This document shows positions 1 to 8,386 of a stretch of 26,148 nt of DNA, in pieces (position 1 is the first letter of the stretch; the number at the start of each line of letters is the position of its first letter). Location: assembly GCA_015680685.1 (NCBI GenBank), contig MNCI01038350.1, positions 162,430-188,577 of the forward strand. Reading direction: 5' to 3'. Below the pieces are notes generated by a model. That model was not told the DNA's origin. It saw only the letters and a program-made list of their open reading frames with translations, and made no database searches. The stretch comes from Gnetum montanum (lineage: Eukaryota; Streptophyta; Gnetopsida; Gnetales; Gnetaceae). Both the position numbers and the translations under genes were made by a program.

Positions 1-402
1 ATAAACATATGTGGAAAGATCGAGAAGAGGATAGTTCCATGCATCACATACAGTGATTCATCGGGTGATGACATGGAGGAAATGTCTCCATGTAATAGGT
101 GCGCCCAAGAAACTCTACAACAAATATGCCTGTATGTAGCAACCACACAAGAAGTAGTAGACACCCCGTGGTTGACAGCTTCTCGTAGGGACAAACAAAT
201 ATGCATGGAACGAACTGAGGAAACTCATGCCAACAACCATGGCATAGATACATTGGAACATGAGTGTCGCCAACTTCCACCCCTGAATCTAAGATCATCA
301 ATTGGGAGAAGTTGGGCACTTCTTCGAAATTCAAATAGGCGCTCACTATTTCGGATCTCTCCCTTACAACTCAGTCATGGGGGAGATGGCCACCTATGCT
401 AA
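1..402 (+). CDS. 3' end of an unrecognised open frame, truncated by the window edge
   Basis: The frame is open from the first base to a TAA at 400-402, 133 codons without a stop; the first ATG inside it is at 73. The product is polar and rich in Thr, Arg, Glu and Cys, with a CNRC pair near its start, and I recognise no domain. The DNA is clearly more GC-rich than most of the window and keeps many CpG sites, like the LTR at 2334-3410. I infer that it is the end of the last reading frame of the element whose 3' LTR is that LTR. A second overlapping frame (302-484) could be the continuation after a frameshift. Chance openness of a GC-richer stretch is the main alternative. Confidence 0.3.
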   Translation: MNICGKIEKRIVPCITYSDSSGDDMEEMSPCNRCAQETLQQICLYVATTQEVVDTPWLTASRRDKQICMERTEETHANNHGIDTLEHECRQLPPLNLRSSIGRSWALLRNSNRRSLFRISPLQLSHGGDGHLC

Positions 403-440
403 TCAAATAGGGCCCTCAGTTATTTTTCAATTTTTTTTTT

Positions 441-524
441 ACACATTTTTGTTTTACACATTTTTGTTTTACAAATTTCTTTAACTTTTCTACTTTTTTT
501 TTTTACAAATTTCTTTAACTTTTC
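441..524. repeat. Short T-rich tandem repeats
   Basis: A 15-bp unit ACACATTTTTGTTTT is present twice head to tail (441-455, 456-470). A 20-bp unit ACAAATTTCTTTAACTTTTC is then present twice, at 471-490 and 505-524, separated by a T-run. Exact copies this close suggest recent slippage. Confidence 0.8.
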
Positions 525-1914
525 TTATTTTTGTTTTACAACATCGTTATATTTTTCCATTTTTTGTGTCTGTGTGTGTATCCATCATGTAAGTTCGTCA
601 CCCAATAAGTGTTCGAGTCGATGGGATGAACTGTTTTTCATTAATTGCTAATGTTGGTTTTTCCCTTTAAGTTATATTGTTAATACTAAGGTATGTTCTT
701 TTGATATGGAAGGCAATGAGATCACTTCATCCATCCATCCATCAAGTCTATGGTTTCCCTTGGCTTGGAAATGTATAGTTCCCTTTTAATAAGAACTTCA
801 ACGAACTGGTGACTGGGCATTTCTCAAACTAAGGAAGGACTCAAGGATTGCAAAGGGTGTGACTTCAAGGGAACTTGATGCTTTGTGTTGGTCATTCACT
901 TGGGTGCTTGGATGTCTTCTTCTTGGGTTTTCTTACCGTTTCGATGTGACCTAACCCTCGGAAGCTAAGACAATAAAAATAAGAAGTCTTTGCATGGTGT
1001 GGTCCCCATGCATAAAAACACAAAACACAAAAAAGAAAGAAAAAAAACAGCAAAAGTGAGGATTCAAAGCACACCCCTTAGATGGAATAAAATTTGGGTT
1101 GCAAGCTCTGGTTATGGAACCAAAGTGTTCCCTCTAACTAAGGCGCTTCTCGCCTCCCATTCTCTCCTTTGTTTCGTCAGAATGGTGGTGGCTCTTCAAA
1201 GATGCATCCTTGTTATCCAAGTGGATGATTTGGCCAGATGCATTGATGTGAAGTCACTGAAAGTGGTTGGTTTGAGGCCCGCGTTGGAATGAGATTCGCC
1301 AAGTCACATTAATCATGTAACACACAAGGGGTTGTACACCACCTTGTCTTGGGATCCCATTCCACTTCTCTTCTTTCCATCCTTCTCTCCATTGTTCACC
1401 TCATTGCCGGTTGTATCATTAGTGTATATTTTGGTTGATGCTTTGTTTTCTTTTTGGTAAATTATTCCGGTTAAGACTTTAACTCTTGTTCCAAAGGACG
1501 TTCCCAGAGCCCACGGACTCTTTGAATGTGGGATTGTTAGGGCATTAAAGGCATGCACCTGCTTTGGGGAGGACCCACTGACATTCCTATTTGGAACATT
1601 AGTTAACTTCTTTTCCTTAACATTTTGCAATTAATTAACATTTTGTTCATTTCCATCTTGACATCCCTTTCATGCCATAGTTGTCCCTTTTTACCTATCC
1701 TTCTTACTCCTTTTCTTTTTCCATTCTACCGCTACCAGAGGTTCGTGATTAGTCATGGGGGTACGGGGCCTATTTTTTCGATTTTTCTCCTACACCCTGG
1801 ATTTTTTCGTTTCTCTTTCTAACCCCTACACCTTCGGTAGGCATCATCTACATTTTCCCAGATCCATATCAGCCATACCACAACTTAGCCAATGAACCTA
1901 AACCGAAGCAAGGT

Positions 1915-2160
1915 ATGCTTTACTTAATGATTCAATTACCCTTGCTAATATATGATTGTGTTGTGTGTGCAGATGGCAATCATACAACAATGGAATGGAT
2001 CTGGAGCAGACACTTGGAATGGAGCAGCGCTGAAGCAGCTATGCAAGGAGTGGAATTGATAATGCACTTACGGATGGACAATGAAAGGCGCAATCTAAGC
2101 ATTGGCAGCAATAAGACTCTTCTCTCTCATCTTTTCTCTCAGCTGCCAAATGTGGCCTGA
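1915..2160 (+). other. Short open frame with an upstream splice-acceptor-like site, doubtful
   Basis: An 81-codon frame ends in TGA at 2158-2160. Near 1955-1971 a GT-rich pyrimidine-poor run ends in TGTGTGCAG directly before ATGGC, which resembles a plant 3' splice site followed by a start. The peptide (Trp, Glu and Met rich, ending SQLPNVA) resembles nothing I know. It may be a small exon, or simply part of the 3' untranslated DNA of the element to which LTR1 belongs. Confidence 0.12.
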
Positions 2161-2357
2161 TGTCATTGTAATAAGGTGTTCACCCTTGTTGTCATGAACA
2201 CCAGTTTTGTCAAGTCTTGTAATAAAGACCGTTCACATGTCATCCCATTAGTTCCATTTCCCCTAATAATCCCATACCTACCTGATATCATTGTAAGGAA
2301 CTCAAGGACGAGTTTTCATTTAGTCATGGGGTATGATGAGACGCGTTTTGCATGTGC

Positions 2358-2435
2358 CGCGATATCGCGTACGCGATATCGCGACCGCCGTGATATCGCG
2401 TCTTTCCCTGCCATATCGCATACACGATATCGTGG
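2358..2435. promoter_or_regulatory. Cluster of GATATC-centred palindromes in U3 of LTR1
   Basis: CGCGATATCGCG occurs twice (2358-2369 and 2372-2383), and together they make a perfect 26-bp palindrome centred on GTAC. Three further related sites follow: GTGATATCGCG (2390-2400), CCATATCGCA (2411-2420) and CACGATATCGTGG (2423-2435). They lie 15-90 bp upstream of the TATA box. The solo LTR keeps one 12-bp version (7612-7623). This position suggests a protein-binding enhancer array, which is inference. Confidence 0.6.
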
Positions 2436-2449
2436 TCCGCCATCATATC

Positions 2450-2457
2450 TATAAATA
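2450..2457 (+). promoter_or_regulatory. TATA box of LTR1
   Basis: TATAAATA is followed by AGAGGCGG, and the same block occurs at 7639-7653 in the solo LTR. It is placed just after a short U3, as expected for the LTR core promoter. Confidence 0.75.
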
Positions 2458-2624
2458 AGAGGCGGCACTCTCCTCATTTCCCAATCCTGGCTAGAAGTAG
2501 CGAAGCTCTGGCAGATTGATCACTCCAGAGTTAGAATTTTTCCCAATGTGCCCGCAGTAGGAGTCCTAGAGTGAACGGCTCTTTATTCGAGCAGCTTGTA
2601 ACCTGAACCCAAGTTGTGTACGGC

Positions 2625-2630
2625 AATAAA
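2625..2630 (+). terminator. Poly(A) signal of LTR1
   Basis: AATAAA lies in the block CGGCAATAAAGACGAACTT, conserved at 7815-7820 in the solo LTR and about 170 bp after the TATA box in both. It should mark the end of the R region. Confidence 0.6.
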
Positions 2631-2700
2631 GACGAACTTGATTGGATAAACCTTGCAGCACGTGGTTTCATTTATTGCTTTCATTTACTGCTTTCCTAGT

Positions 2701-2990
2701 GCGTTCAAGTACGACTTGATTACGAGCGTCTACGGACGTGTACGGCTAGTCAAGGAATCGGCTGCTTGACGCAATGCATGAGTACGACTCAATTACGAGC
2801 ATTGGCTGCTTGGTAACCCAGTAGCGTATTCCAGGATTCTGCGCTTGGTAATCCCAGTAGTAGTCCGATGTGTACGGCTAGTTGAGGAATCGGCTGCTCA
2901 TTGCTAGGCTAGAACGTGTGATAAGTACGACTTAGTTACGAGCACCCACGGGTGTGTACGGCTAGCTAAGGAATCGGCTGCTTATCACAC
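2701..2990 (+). repeat. Three structured repeat units with covarying stems in U5 of LTR1
   Basis: Unit 1 is 2701-2772, unit 2 is 2771-2904 and unit 3 is 2916-2990. The units share constant blocks in the same order: TACGA, TTACGAG, TGTACGGCTAG and GAATCGGCTG. Between these blocks the sequence differs from unit to unit but stays complementary within each unit. Outer stem: GCGTTCAAG with CTTGACGC; GCAAT..GAG with CTCATTGC; GTGTGATAAG with CTTATCACAC (10 of 10). Middle stem: CTTGA/TCAAG, CTCAA/TTGAG, CTTAG/CTAAG. Inner stem: CGTC-TACG-GACG in unit 1 and CACC-CACG-GGTG in unit 3. Unit 2 has about 65 bp of other repeat DNA in place of the inner stem. The position downstream of the poly(A) signal puts the units in the leader of the element RNA. 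Confidence 0.8.
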
Positions 2991-3080
2991 TTAAGCTAAA
3001 TAGGTGCCTCAGTACGACCACTTCGAGCACTTGCGTTACGTGTGGTGATCCCAGTAACGATTAGCGTTTGGTAAGCCACA
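2808..3080 (+). repeat. Dispersed GCTTGGTAATCCCAGTAG repeats in LTR1
   Basis: GCTTGGTAACCCAGTAG starts at 2808 and GCTTGGTAATCCCAGTAG at 2843, both inside the middle of structured unit 2. A variant (GGTGATCCCAGTAAC) lies around 3044-3059. These are the same repeats that form a regular 26-bp array in the solo LTR. Confidence 0.6.
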
Positions 3081-3410
3081 GTTGCATAGTTCAGGGTGTG
3101 TCCGGTAAGTGGGAACGGATGCTGACGCTAGTTAATTTAGACTTAGGACATTAGTTAGAGTTAGCTTAGTTTCTCAACCCTTTCCTCTCATAGCTTAGGA
3201 GATAAACCTGAAAATACCAAAAAAATCACATACCTCAGACTTGCTTAACCATACACCGTGACACTTACAAGCAAGCCTGGGAAGACAACGAACGATTAAC
3301 CCCAAGTGTTTCTTGTGGCGTTAAGGCATTTAGTCTGCGGAGTTTGACCGGATCGCGCGTGCACGCTCGTATTCGTATGGTTGAGTGTAGGGGTACCTCG
3401 CCACTCATCA

Positions 3411-3900
3411 CTTTGTAACAATAAAGGTTAGGAGTAATGGTTATAAGAAGGTCAATAAAATTTATGGATACGATTTACAAAAGTACAAATTTTATAAAAT
3501 TGTTAAGTTAATGATATGAAGATCAAGCACTGATCCAAATTATTAAAATTATCAAAGAACATAAAAACATACCAATCTCTAACCTAGTATTAAAGTTGAA
3601 AGTTGAATTAATAGAGTTGTATTCTAATAAAAGGACATTAATTTTTAATAAGAAATTAACAAAAGTCAGCAAAGAAACTAAATGGTAATTGATATACTAA
3701 TCGAAGAAAGTTACAAAGAGACATGTCACTTCAAGAATGTATTAAGAAAATTATAAGAAGAGGGTTGCAAATGATTATTGGCATAGGATAAGCATAATAA
3801 GTTGAACAAACAAAAGCATCTTTAATTATAGAAAAATAAAATTCAAATATTGATAGTACCAAGATAGAGATAGTACATGAGAAACTTTGATTTCTAAGAC
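3411..3900. other. AT-rich flank F, first part, with a weak open frame
   Basis: Base composition drops abruptly to AT-rich at 3411, directly after LTR1. One plus-strand frame is open for about 50 codons between roughly 3520 and 3680 and reads Lys/Leu/Ile-rich. After that, stops accumulate in all frames. It may be the start of the decayed coding region that follows. No RNA gene or repeat is visible. Confidence 0.35.
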
Positions 3901-3904
3901 AAAT

Positions 3905-6900
3905 GATGAAGAGTGTTCTTCAATAGTAAACTACAAAGGAAGATATCTAGAGAGTTGCATTGTCAATTCTTTTTAAGAACATTGCATAGAGTACCTAACT
4001 TATGAGGTGTTACAAATTGAAGAAAATGTTGATGCTATTCAAAAACACTTGGCCCAAGAATGTGAAAAAGAAGAATGTTACAAAAGATGAACTTATAACA
4101 TTGTCGAAAGATATCCCTAGGACAATAGATCTCAAGATCAAGTCACACCTTCAACAAATACTTGCAACTATTAGAAACCAAAATGGAATAAGTACCTATG
4201 AAATAAACCCTATAGATTAACTCTTCCACATTCCCAATAAGCTATGGGGATATGATACTAAAAACTATTTGAGGATCCTATGACAAATAATATACTTGTA
4301 TCCAAGAAAAGAAAAATAATAAAATTTAATTTATAATTGTTGCCACCTCAAGTCATTAATGTTTAAAATGATCATAAATGTTTACCAAGAGTTAATGTGT
4401 TATCATTCATTGTTTGATGTTACATTATTAAATCAATTACAATATGTCAAAGAAGTCACACTACAATTTAACATAAATTGAACAAAACTTCTATCTACAA
4501 TTTTCAGTAATTAAGGCTTGTTGCGATTGTAATTGAAGAAAATTTATTCCTAAGAACTTTACAATATTTATGATAATTCATAAGAGAAAACTACTAAGAT
4601 AACGATTCTTGAGAAGAGATTAATTTTCATGTAGTTCTAAGATGAGAAGAGAGTTTTGTGTTATCATTTATCAATCCAGTATAAGAGAAGCTAGATTTGA
4701 AGTAATCAGTTTTCTTTAATTCTAATTATTTTTCTACTATTATCAAGATAAAAGTTCATGATGTCATTGAAGAAATTGGGCTATCAAGTTTTACTTTCAA
4801 ATTAACATTGACTCAATCAATAATAAAAGTCAATGCTTTGAAAAGTTTATAGATTTAAGATAAAGATGTGATGGAGATCTTCTACAAAGGTAAGTCTTTT
4901 ATACCTATATTACAAAATATCTTATTTTTATGATGATGAATGTTAGAAATGTCTACATGTTATTCATAGAAATCAATTTCATAAATAAGGAGTCCTTTCT
5001 TTCGTCCTTCTTGGCCCAACAACATTTTAAAGCTAGTAAGTCTAATCCAATGATAAATCCTAATCAACTTGATTAGTCTATTTGCATTATCACCAAAGTC
5101 TATAATGTGTATATTTATTATGAAAATCATCATATGTTCATCGAATGGAGTATTCTGAAGGCTTTATACTACATTGTGGCCTAGAGAATGAAGGTGAGTT
5201 GGGCCAATTTTATTGTTTATAATTTTCATCAAGTTCCTTCAAAGTTAAGTGATGGGAGTATCAATTACTTTAGCTTCAAAATCCTTCTAACAATTATTGC
5301 TCAAAAAGATTCAACATTGGATAATCTCCTAGTTCATCCACATGCATGACAATTTCAATTTTTTTAGGAGAGACCAAGGTTATTAACTTGATTACCAAGG
5401 AGATGTTACAAGAGCACAACCATTTAATCATCAGATTCGTAGCTCTCATATTAGTTGAAAACTCATAAAGAGTTACCAGGACAAGAATAGCAACAACATA
5501 GTAGAAAGAAACACCAATGAATAAGCTAAGAACTTTGACCATGAAGATAAATAAGAATAAGAAGAAAAAGAAAGAACAAGAAGAAGTGAAAGGAAACAAA
5601 AAGATGAAAAAATATATTGCTCTTCTACATCAAGAAGAACATGCATAAGGTAAAAAATTCTTTCTTATACCTCTGCCCAATTATAAATTTAAGATTAATA
5701 ATGATGAATTTAGTGAAATCAAAATCTTAGCATATGAAGATTTGAAAAACAACTATCATATTCTTCATATATTGAGAAATATACATATGTTGAAAGCCTT
5801 CCTAAAGATGTTAGCAGTAGAAGGTAAGAAAATAAGGATGAAAATTTATGTCTTTCATCATAATCCGCTATGCTTATAAATGGCAAACAATCATGAAGTC
5901 TAGGAGAATACACTAAAAACTTGGGATAAAGATCCATATGTAGCTATCAAAAAAGGAGTGTACTATTGGCTTGAAAATCATAAGCCAAATGTATTAAATA
6001 ATCATAAATTAGTTAAAGAGAGAGTGTGTGTGTGTGAAATCTTGTTGAAGGCATTATAGAAATATTTTCAATTGAGAAAATACTTATCTTATCACAAACA
6101 AATGGATTCAATCGAGTCAATAACTTGGAAAAGTTATAGTCATATATTAATACATACTTTTTGTCACTAATTATGTTGGATACTTGTGATTCTATCAGTG
6201 AAATAGCCTCTTTCTCCAAGTGAACAAGTCTTATTTCATGAAGAAACAAAGAAAACATATTTTTGTGGATGGGCAAAAGATGAAATGATTATGCATATGT
6301 AAGATTTTTTTTGCTAGGAATCCTTTCCTCTATATAAGAAGGTAATCTATTCTTTTATACATACATAGATATATATGTATGTATGTATGTATTTACATAT
6401 GTATGTAAAATTGTGCTACATAATACAACATATAGGCACCATGCAAATAGTTAGGAAGAATAACTCACAAAGATAATTAAGAATTTGTCACTACTAAAGT
6501 ATGACAAGAAGAAATGGAATAAGAAATATGACTTACAAATGACAAAGTACAAAATCCTGAAATCCACTTATGAAAGGTTCTTGAATGATGTAGCCATGTA
6601 TAAGGAATATATCAAACTTAAAATTTAGAAACTTGGAGTGGACCAACATTAGCACCAACATTAACACCTACATCAATACATATAGTAGCATCAATGACAA
6701 AGAAAAAAATAATGAAGGAAGCCATGAAGAAATTTTAACTTAAAAATATTAATTCTAAAAATTCTAGACTTAAGCAAGATAATAAGGATCTACATGTAAC
6801 CAATGAAATTATTATAGTTGATGTAAGAATATTGTAGATGAATTTAAATTAAGCTAAATAAAGAATGCATGTTGTAAAAACTATTATAGAAAAACTATGA

Positions 6901-7255
6901 AAATAATTAAATATTGATGAGAGAGTAGTAGATGATATTCATAGGAATCTTTGTAGAAAAGAAACAGTTGCAACATTAGTTGAAGAGAAGATTATGAAGC
7001 TGAAAAGGGAGAATGAATAATTGAAATGTCTAATCGAGATCTTAAAAGCTCTTCCAATGTCAAAATCTTTCAGAGCTTTAACTATCATTGAAGATAACAA
7101 ATAAATTATTGAACTTGATGTCATTCCTATCATGAATCACACTTCCACTAAAGAAGTTCCTATTCTTAAATCTCATGTATCCAATTTTAAACCTAGATCA
7201 TTGGAGGCAAAGTTAGATGATGTTTTGCAGTGTTCACCTCCTCTCAACCTATAAC
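3905..7255 (+). pseudogene. Long decayed plus-strand coding region, unrecognised
   Basis: Successive stretches read as protein when isolated stops are passed and a few frame changes are allowed: about 3920-4090, 4095-4210, 4745-4890, 4906-5350, 5545-5650 and 6955-7250. Most stops are TAG, TGA or TAA at places where one transition would restore a sense codon. The 4906-5350 stretch contains FIEWSILKALYYIVA followed by VSWANFIVYNFHQV, a layout reminding me of the 'putative plant transposon protein' domain found in plant retrotransposon ORFs. That match is from memory and weak. The 6955-7250 stretch is Lys/Glu/Leu-rich and could be a coiled coil. It is not gag, RT or integrase of the Athila type seen to the right. 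An accessory ORF of an old element is my best guess, and a host pseudogene is possible. Confidence 0.4.
6345..6405. repeat. GTAT/ATAC microsatellite
   Basis: ATACATACATAG is followed by ATAT and then several TATG units, and ends with TACATATGTATGTA. The arms can fold back on each other. A short GTGTGTGTGTG run is at about 6023-6035. Confidence 0.8.
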
Positions 7256-7598
7256 ATAATAAAGCAATTTTTTAATATTTCCTTTCCTTTACATATGTCT
7301 TTTGTTAAATATTTTCTTCTAAAATCATTAGTGAAGGAGAGAAATCCTATATAATATACAATTATGTAAAAATTTATGACTAACCATCATAAGGTTTTCA
7401 TATAATCATAACCTCTATAAGCACTCATTGACTTAAATAAGAAAATAAAAAAAGTAGAGCTACAAAATTAATGATTGAATGAGAGTGTTGATCATATAAT
7501 AATAGCTATATTCTAATCATGAGTTTCATAATCAATAAAAAATTACATTAAATAATTTTTAAGAACTTATTTTCATAAAAATATGAGTAATCTTGAGA

Positions 7599-7603
7599 AC
7601 AAT
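7599..7603. repeat. Left target-site duplication of solo LTR A2
   Basis: ACAAT lies directly before the TGATGGG end of the LTR and is repeated exactly after the CATCA end at 8382-8386. Five base pairs is the usual duplication length for Ty3/gypsy integration. Confidence 0.85.
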
Positions 7604-7638
7604 TGATGGGATGCGATATCGCATCCTAGCGCCAATTC

Positions 7639-7646
7639 TATAAATA
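7639..7646 (+). promoter_or_regulatory. TATA box of solo LTR A2
   Basis: TATAAATA lies in the conserved block TATAAATAAGAGGCGG, 35 bp from the LTR start, so U3 is very short. Confidence 0.7.
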
Positions 7647-7814
7647 AGAGGCGGTCGTCCCTTGTTTCTCCATCTAGATCTAGACCTTAGTCAAACTCTT
7701 GCCATTTTACCATTCCAGAGTTAGAATAATTTCCATGTGCCCACAGTAGGAGTCCCAAAGTGGATGGATCTTTATTCGAGCAATTCTGTACCTGAGCACA
7801 CAATTGTGTACGAC

Positions 7815-7820
7815 AATAAA
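7815..7820 (+). terminator. Poly(A) signal of solo LTR A2
   Basis: AATAAA lies in ACGACAATAAAGATGAACTT, matching the LTR1 copy. Confidence 0.55.
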
Positions 7821-7977
7821 GATGAACTTTTGGATAAACCTTGTAGTACATGGACTAAGCTAATTAGGATTTAATTAATGTTAAATGCCTAAATGCTTTC
7901 TTAGATAATTAATCTCTCTCAACCCTCAACTCATAGTTAAGTGCATTCAGTACAACCACTTTGAGCACGTGCGTTAC

Positions 7978-8049
7978 GCTTGGTAATCCCAGTAATGAAT
8001 AGTGCTTGGTAATCCCAGTAACAAATAGTGCTTGGTAATCCCAGTAGTG
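7978..8049 (+). repeat. 26-bp tandem repeats in solo LTR A2
   Basis: Three copies of a unit starting GCTTGGTAATCCCAGTA begin at 7978, 8004 and 8030, exactly 26 bp apart; the last is partial. Related repeats are scattered in LTR1 and, decayed, in the LTR at 13514-14335. Confidence 0.85.
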
Positions 8050-8381
8050 TTGCATTACTTTAGGGTGTGAATGGCAAGTGGGAATAGATACTGATGCTAG
8101 GACAATTAAAGCCTAGTTAGTGAAAGTTAGTTACTTAGTCTCTTCATCCTTTCCCCTCTTAGCATAGGCGATAAAAACATAAAAGACATACAAATCATGT
8201 ACCTCAAGTTCGCTTAACCATACAACCGTGACAAATACAAGTGAGCTTGGGAAGATAGAGATTGATTAACCTTAAGTGTTCCATAAGGCATGTAAGCACT
8301 TAGTCCTTGGAGTTCGACTGGATCGCACATGTAACGCTCATATTCGTATGGTTGAGTGTAGGGGTACCTCGCCACTCATCA

Positions 8382-8386
8382 ACAAT
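8382..8386. repeat. Right target-site duplication of solo LTR A2
   Basis: ACAAT is the exact match of 7599-7603. Confidence 0.85.

Larger units (their letters stand above)
403..2333. other. Non-coding stretch, probably 3' untranslated part of the LTR1 element
   Basis: No frame here looks like a conserved protein. The stretch opens with T-rich repeats (437-530), has a short TCCA microsatellite near 727-744, and is otherwise unique. Its base composition resembles LTR1 rather than the AT-rich DNA after 3410. Immediately before LTR1 is a short G-run (TCATGGGGTA, 2324-2333) where a polypurine tract would be expected, but it is short. A similar TAGTCATGGGG string also occurs near 1749-1760. A small inverted repeat (GTGTTCA...TGAACAC, about 2176-2202) lies in the last part. 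I see nothing else of note. Confidence 0.35.
2334..3410 (+). mobile_element. LTR of a Ty3/gypsy-type element (LTR1), plus orientation, likely a 3' LTR
   Basis: It is 1,077 bp long, begins TGATGAG and ends CACTCATCA, so the ends form the inverted pair TGATG/CATCA. It aligns by eye with the solo LTR at 7604-8381 over the TATA box, the CCCAGTAG..GGAGTCC region, the poly(A) signal, the CCCAGTA repeats and the last ~350 bp. It is longer because of extra palindromes in U3 and about 290 bp of structured repeats in U5. CpG sites are abundant, so it is less decayed than its relatives. No primer-binding site follows at 3411 and no 5-bp duplication flanks it (GGGTA versus CTTTG). That fits a 3' LTR whose body lies to the left, not a 5' LTR or an intact solo LTR. 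Confidence 0.8.
7604..8381 (+). mobile_element. Solo LTR (A2) of the LTR1 family
   Basis: A 778-bp LTR beginning TGATGGG and ending CACTCATCA, flanked on both sides by ACAAT. No internal domain, primer-binding site or polypurine tract is attached, so recombination between the two LTRs of one element probably removed the body. Order of parts: one GATATC palindrome (7612-7623), TATA box (7639-7646), poly(A) signal (7815-7820), three 26-bp repeats (7978-8049) and the conserved terminal ~350 bp. Compared with LTR1 it lacks the three structured units and most of the palindrome cluster. Many CpG positions of LTR1 read TG or CA here, so it is older or was more methylated. Confidence 0.9.

Noticed and set aside
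1313-1630. 105-codon minus-strand frame
   Set aside because: No motif, no supporting context, and of a length that chance allows in this composition.
2334-3410. LTR1 as a 5' LTR of an element containing stretch F
   Set aside because: No primer-binding site follows at 3411, although all other 5' LTRs in the window have one within three bases; F is also far more decayed.
2334-3410. LTR1 as a solo LTR
   Set aside because: Flanking pentamers GGGTA and CTTTG do not match, unlike the clear ACAAT pair of A2. Mutation of the duplication cannot be excluded.
5294-5599. 101-codon minus-strand frame with hydrophobic stretches (possible membrane protein)
   Set aside because: The hydrophobic residues come from poly-A/GAA-rich plus-strand DNA, and the plus strand reads as the more protein-like strand here.
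7978-8049. CRISPR-like array
   Set aside because: The 26-bp period has almost identical repeats with no unique spacers and lies inside a plant LTR.
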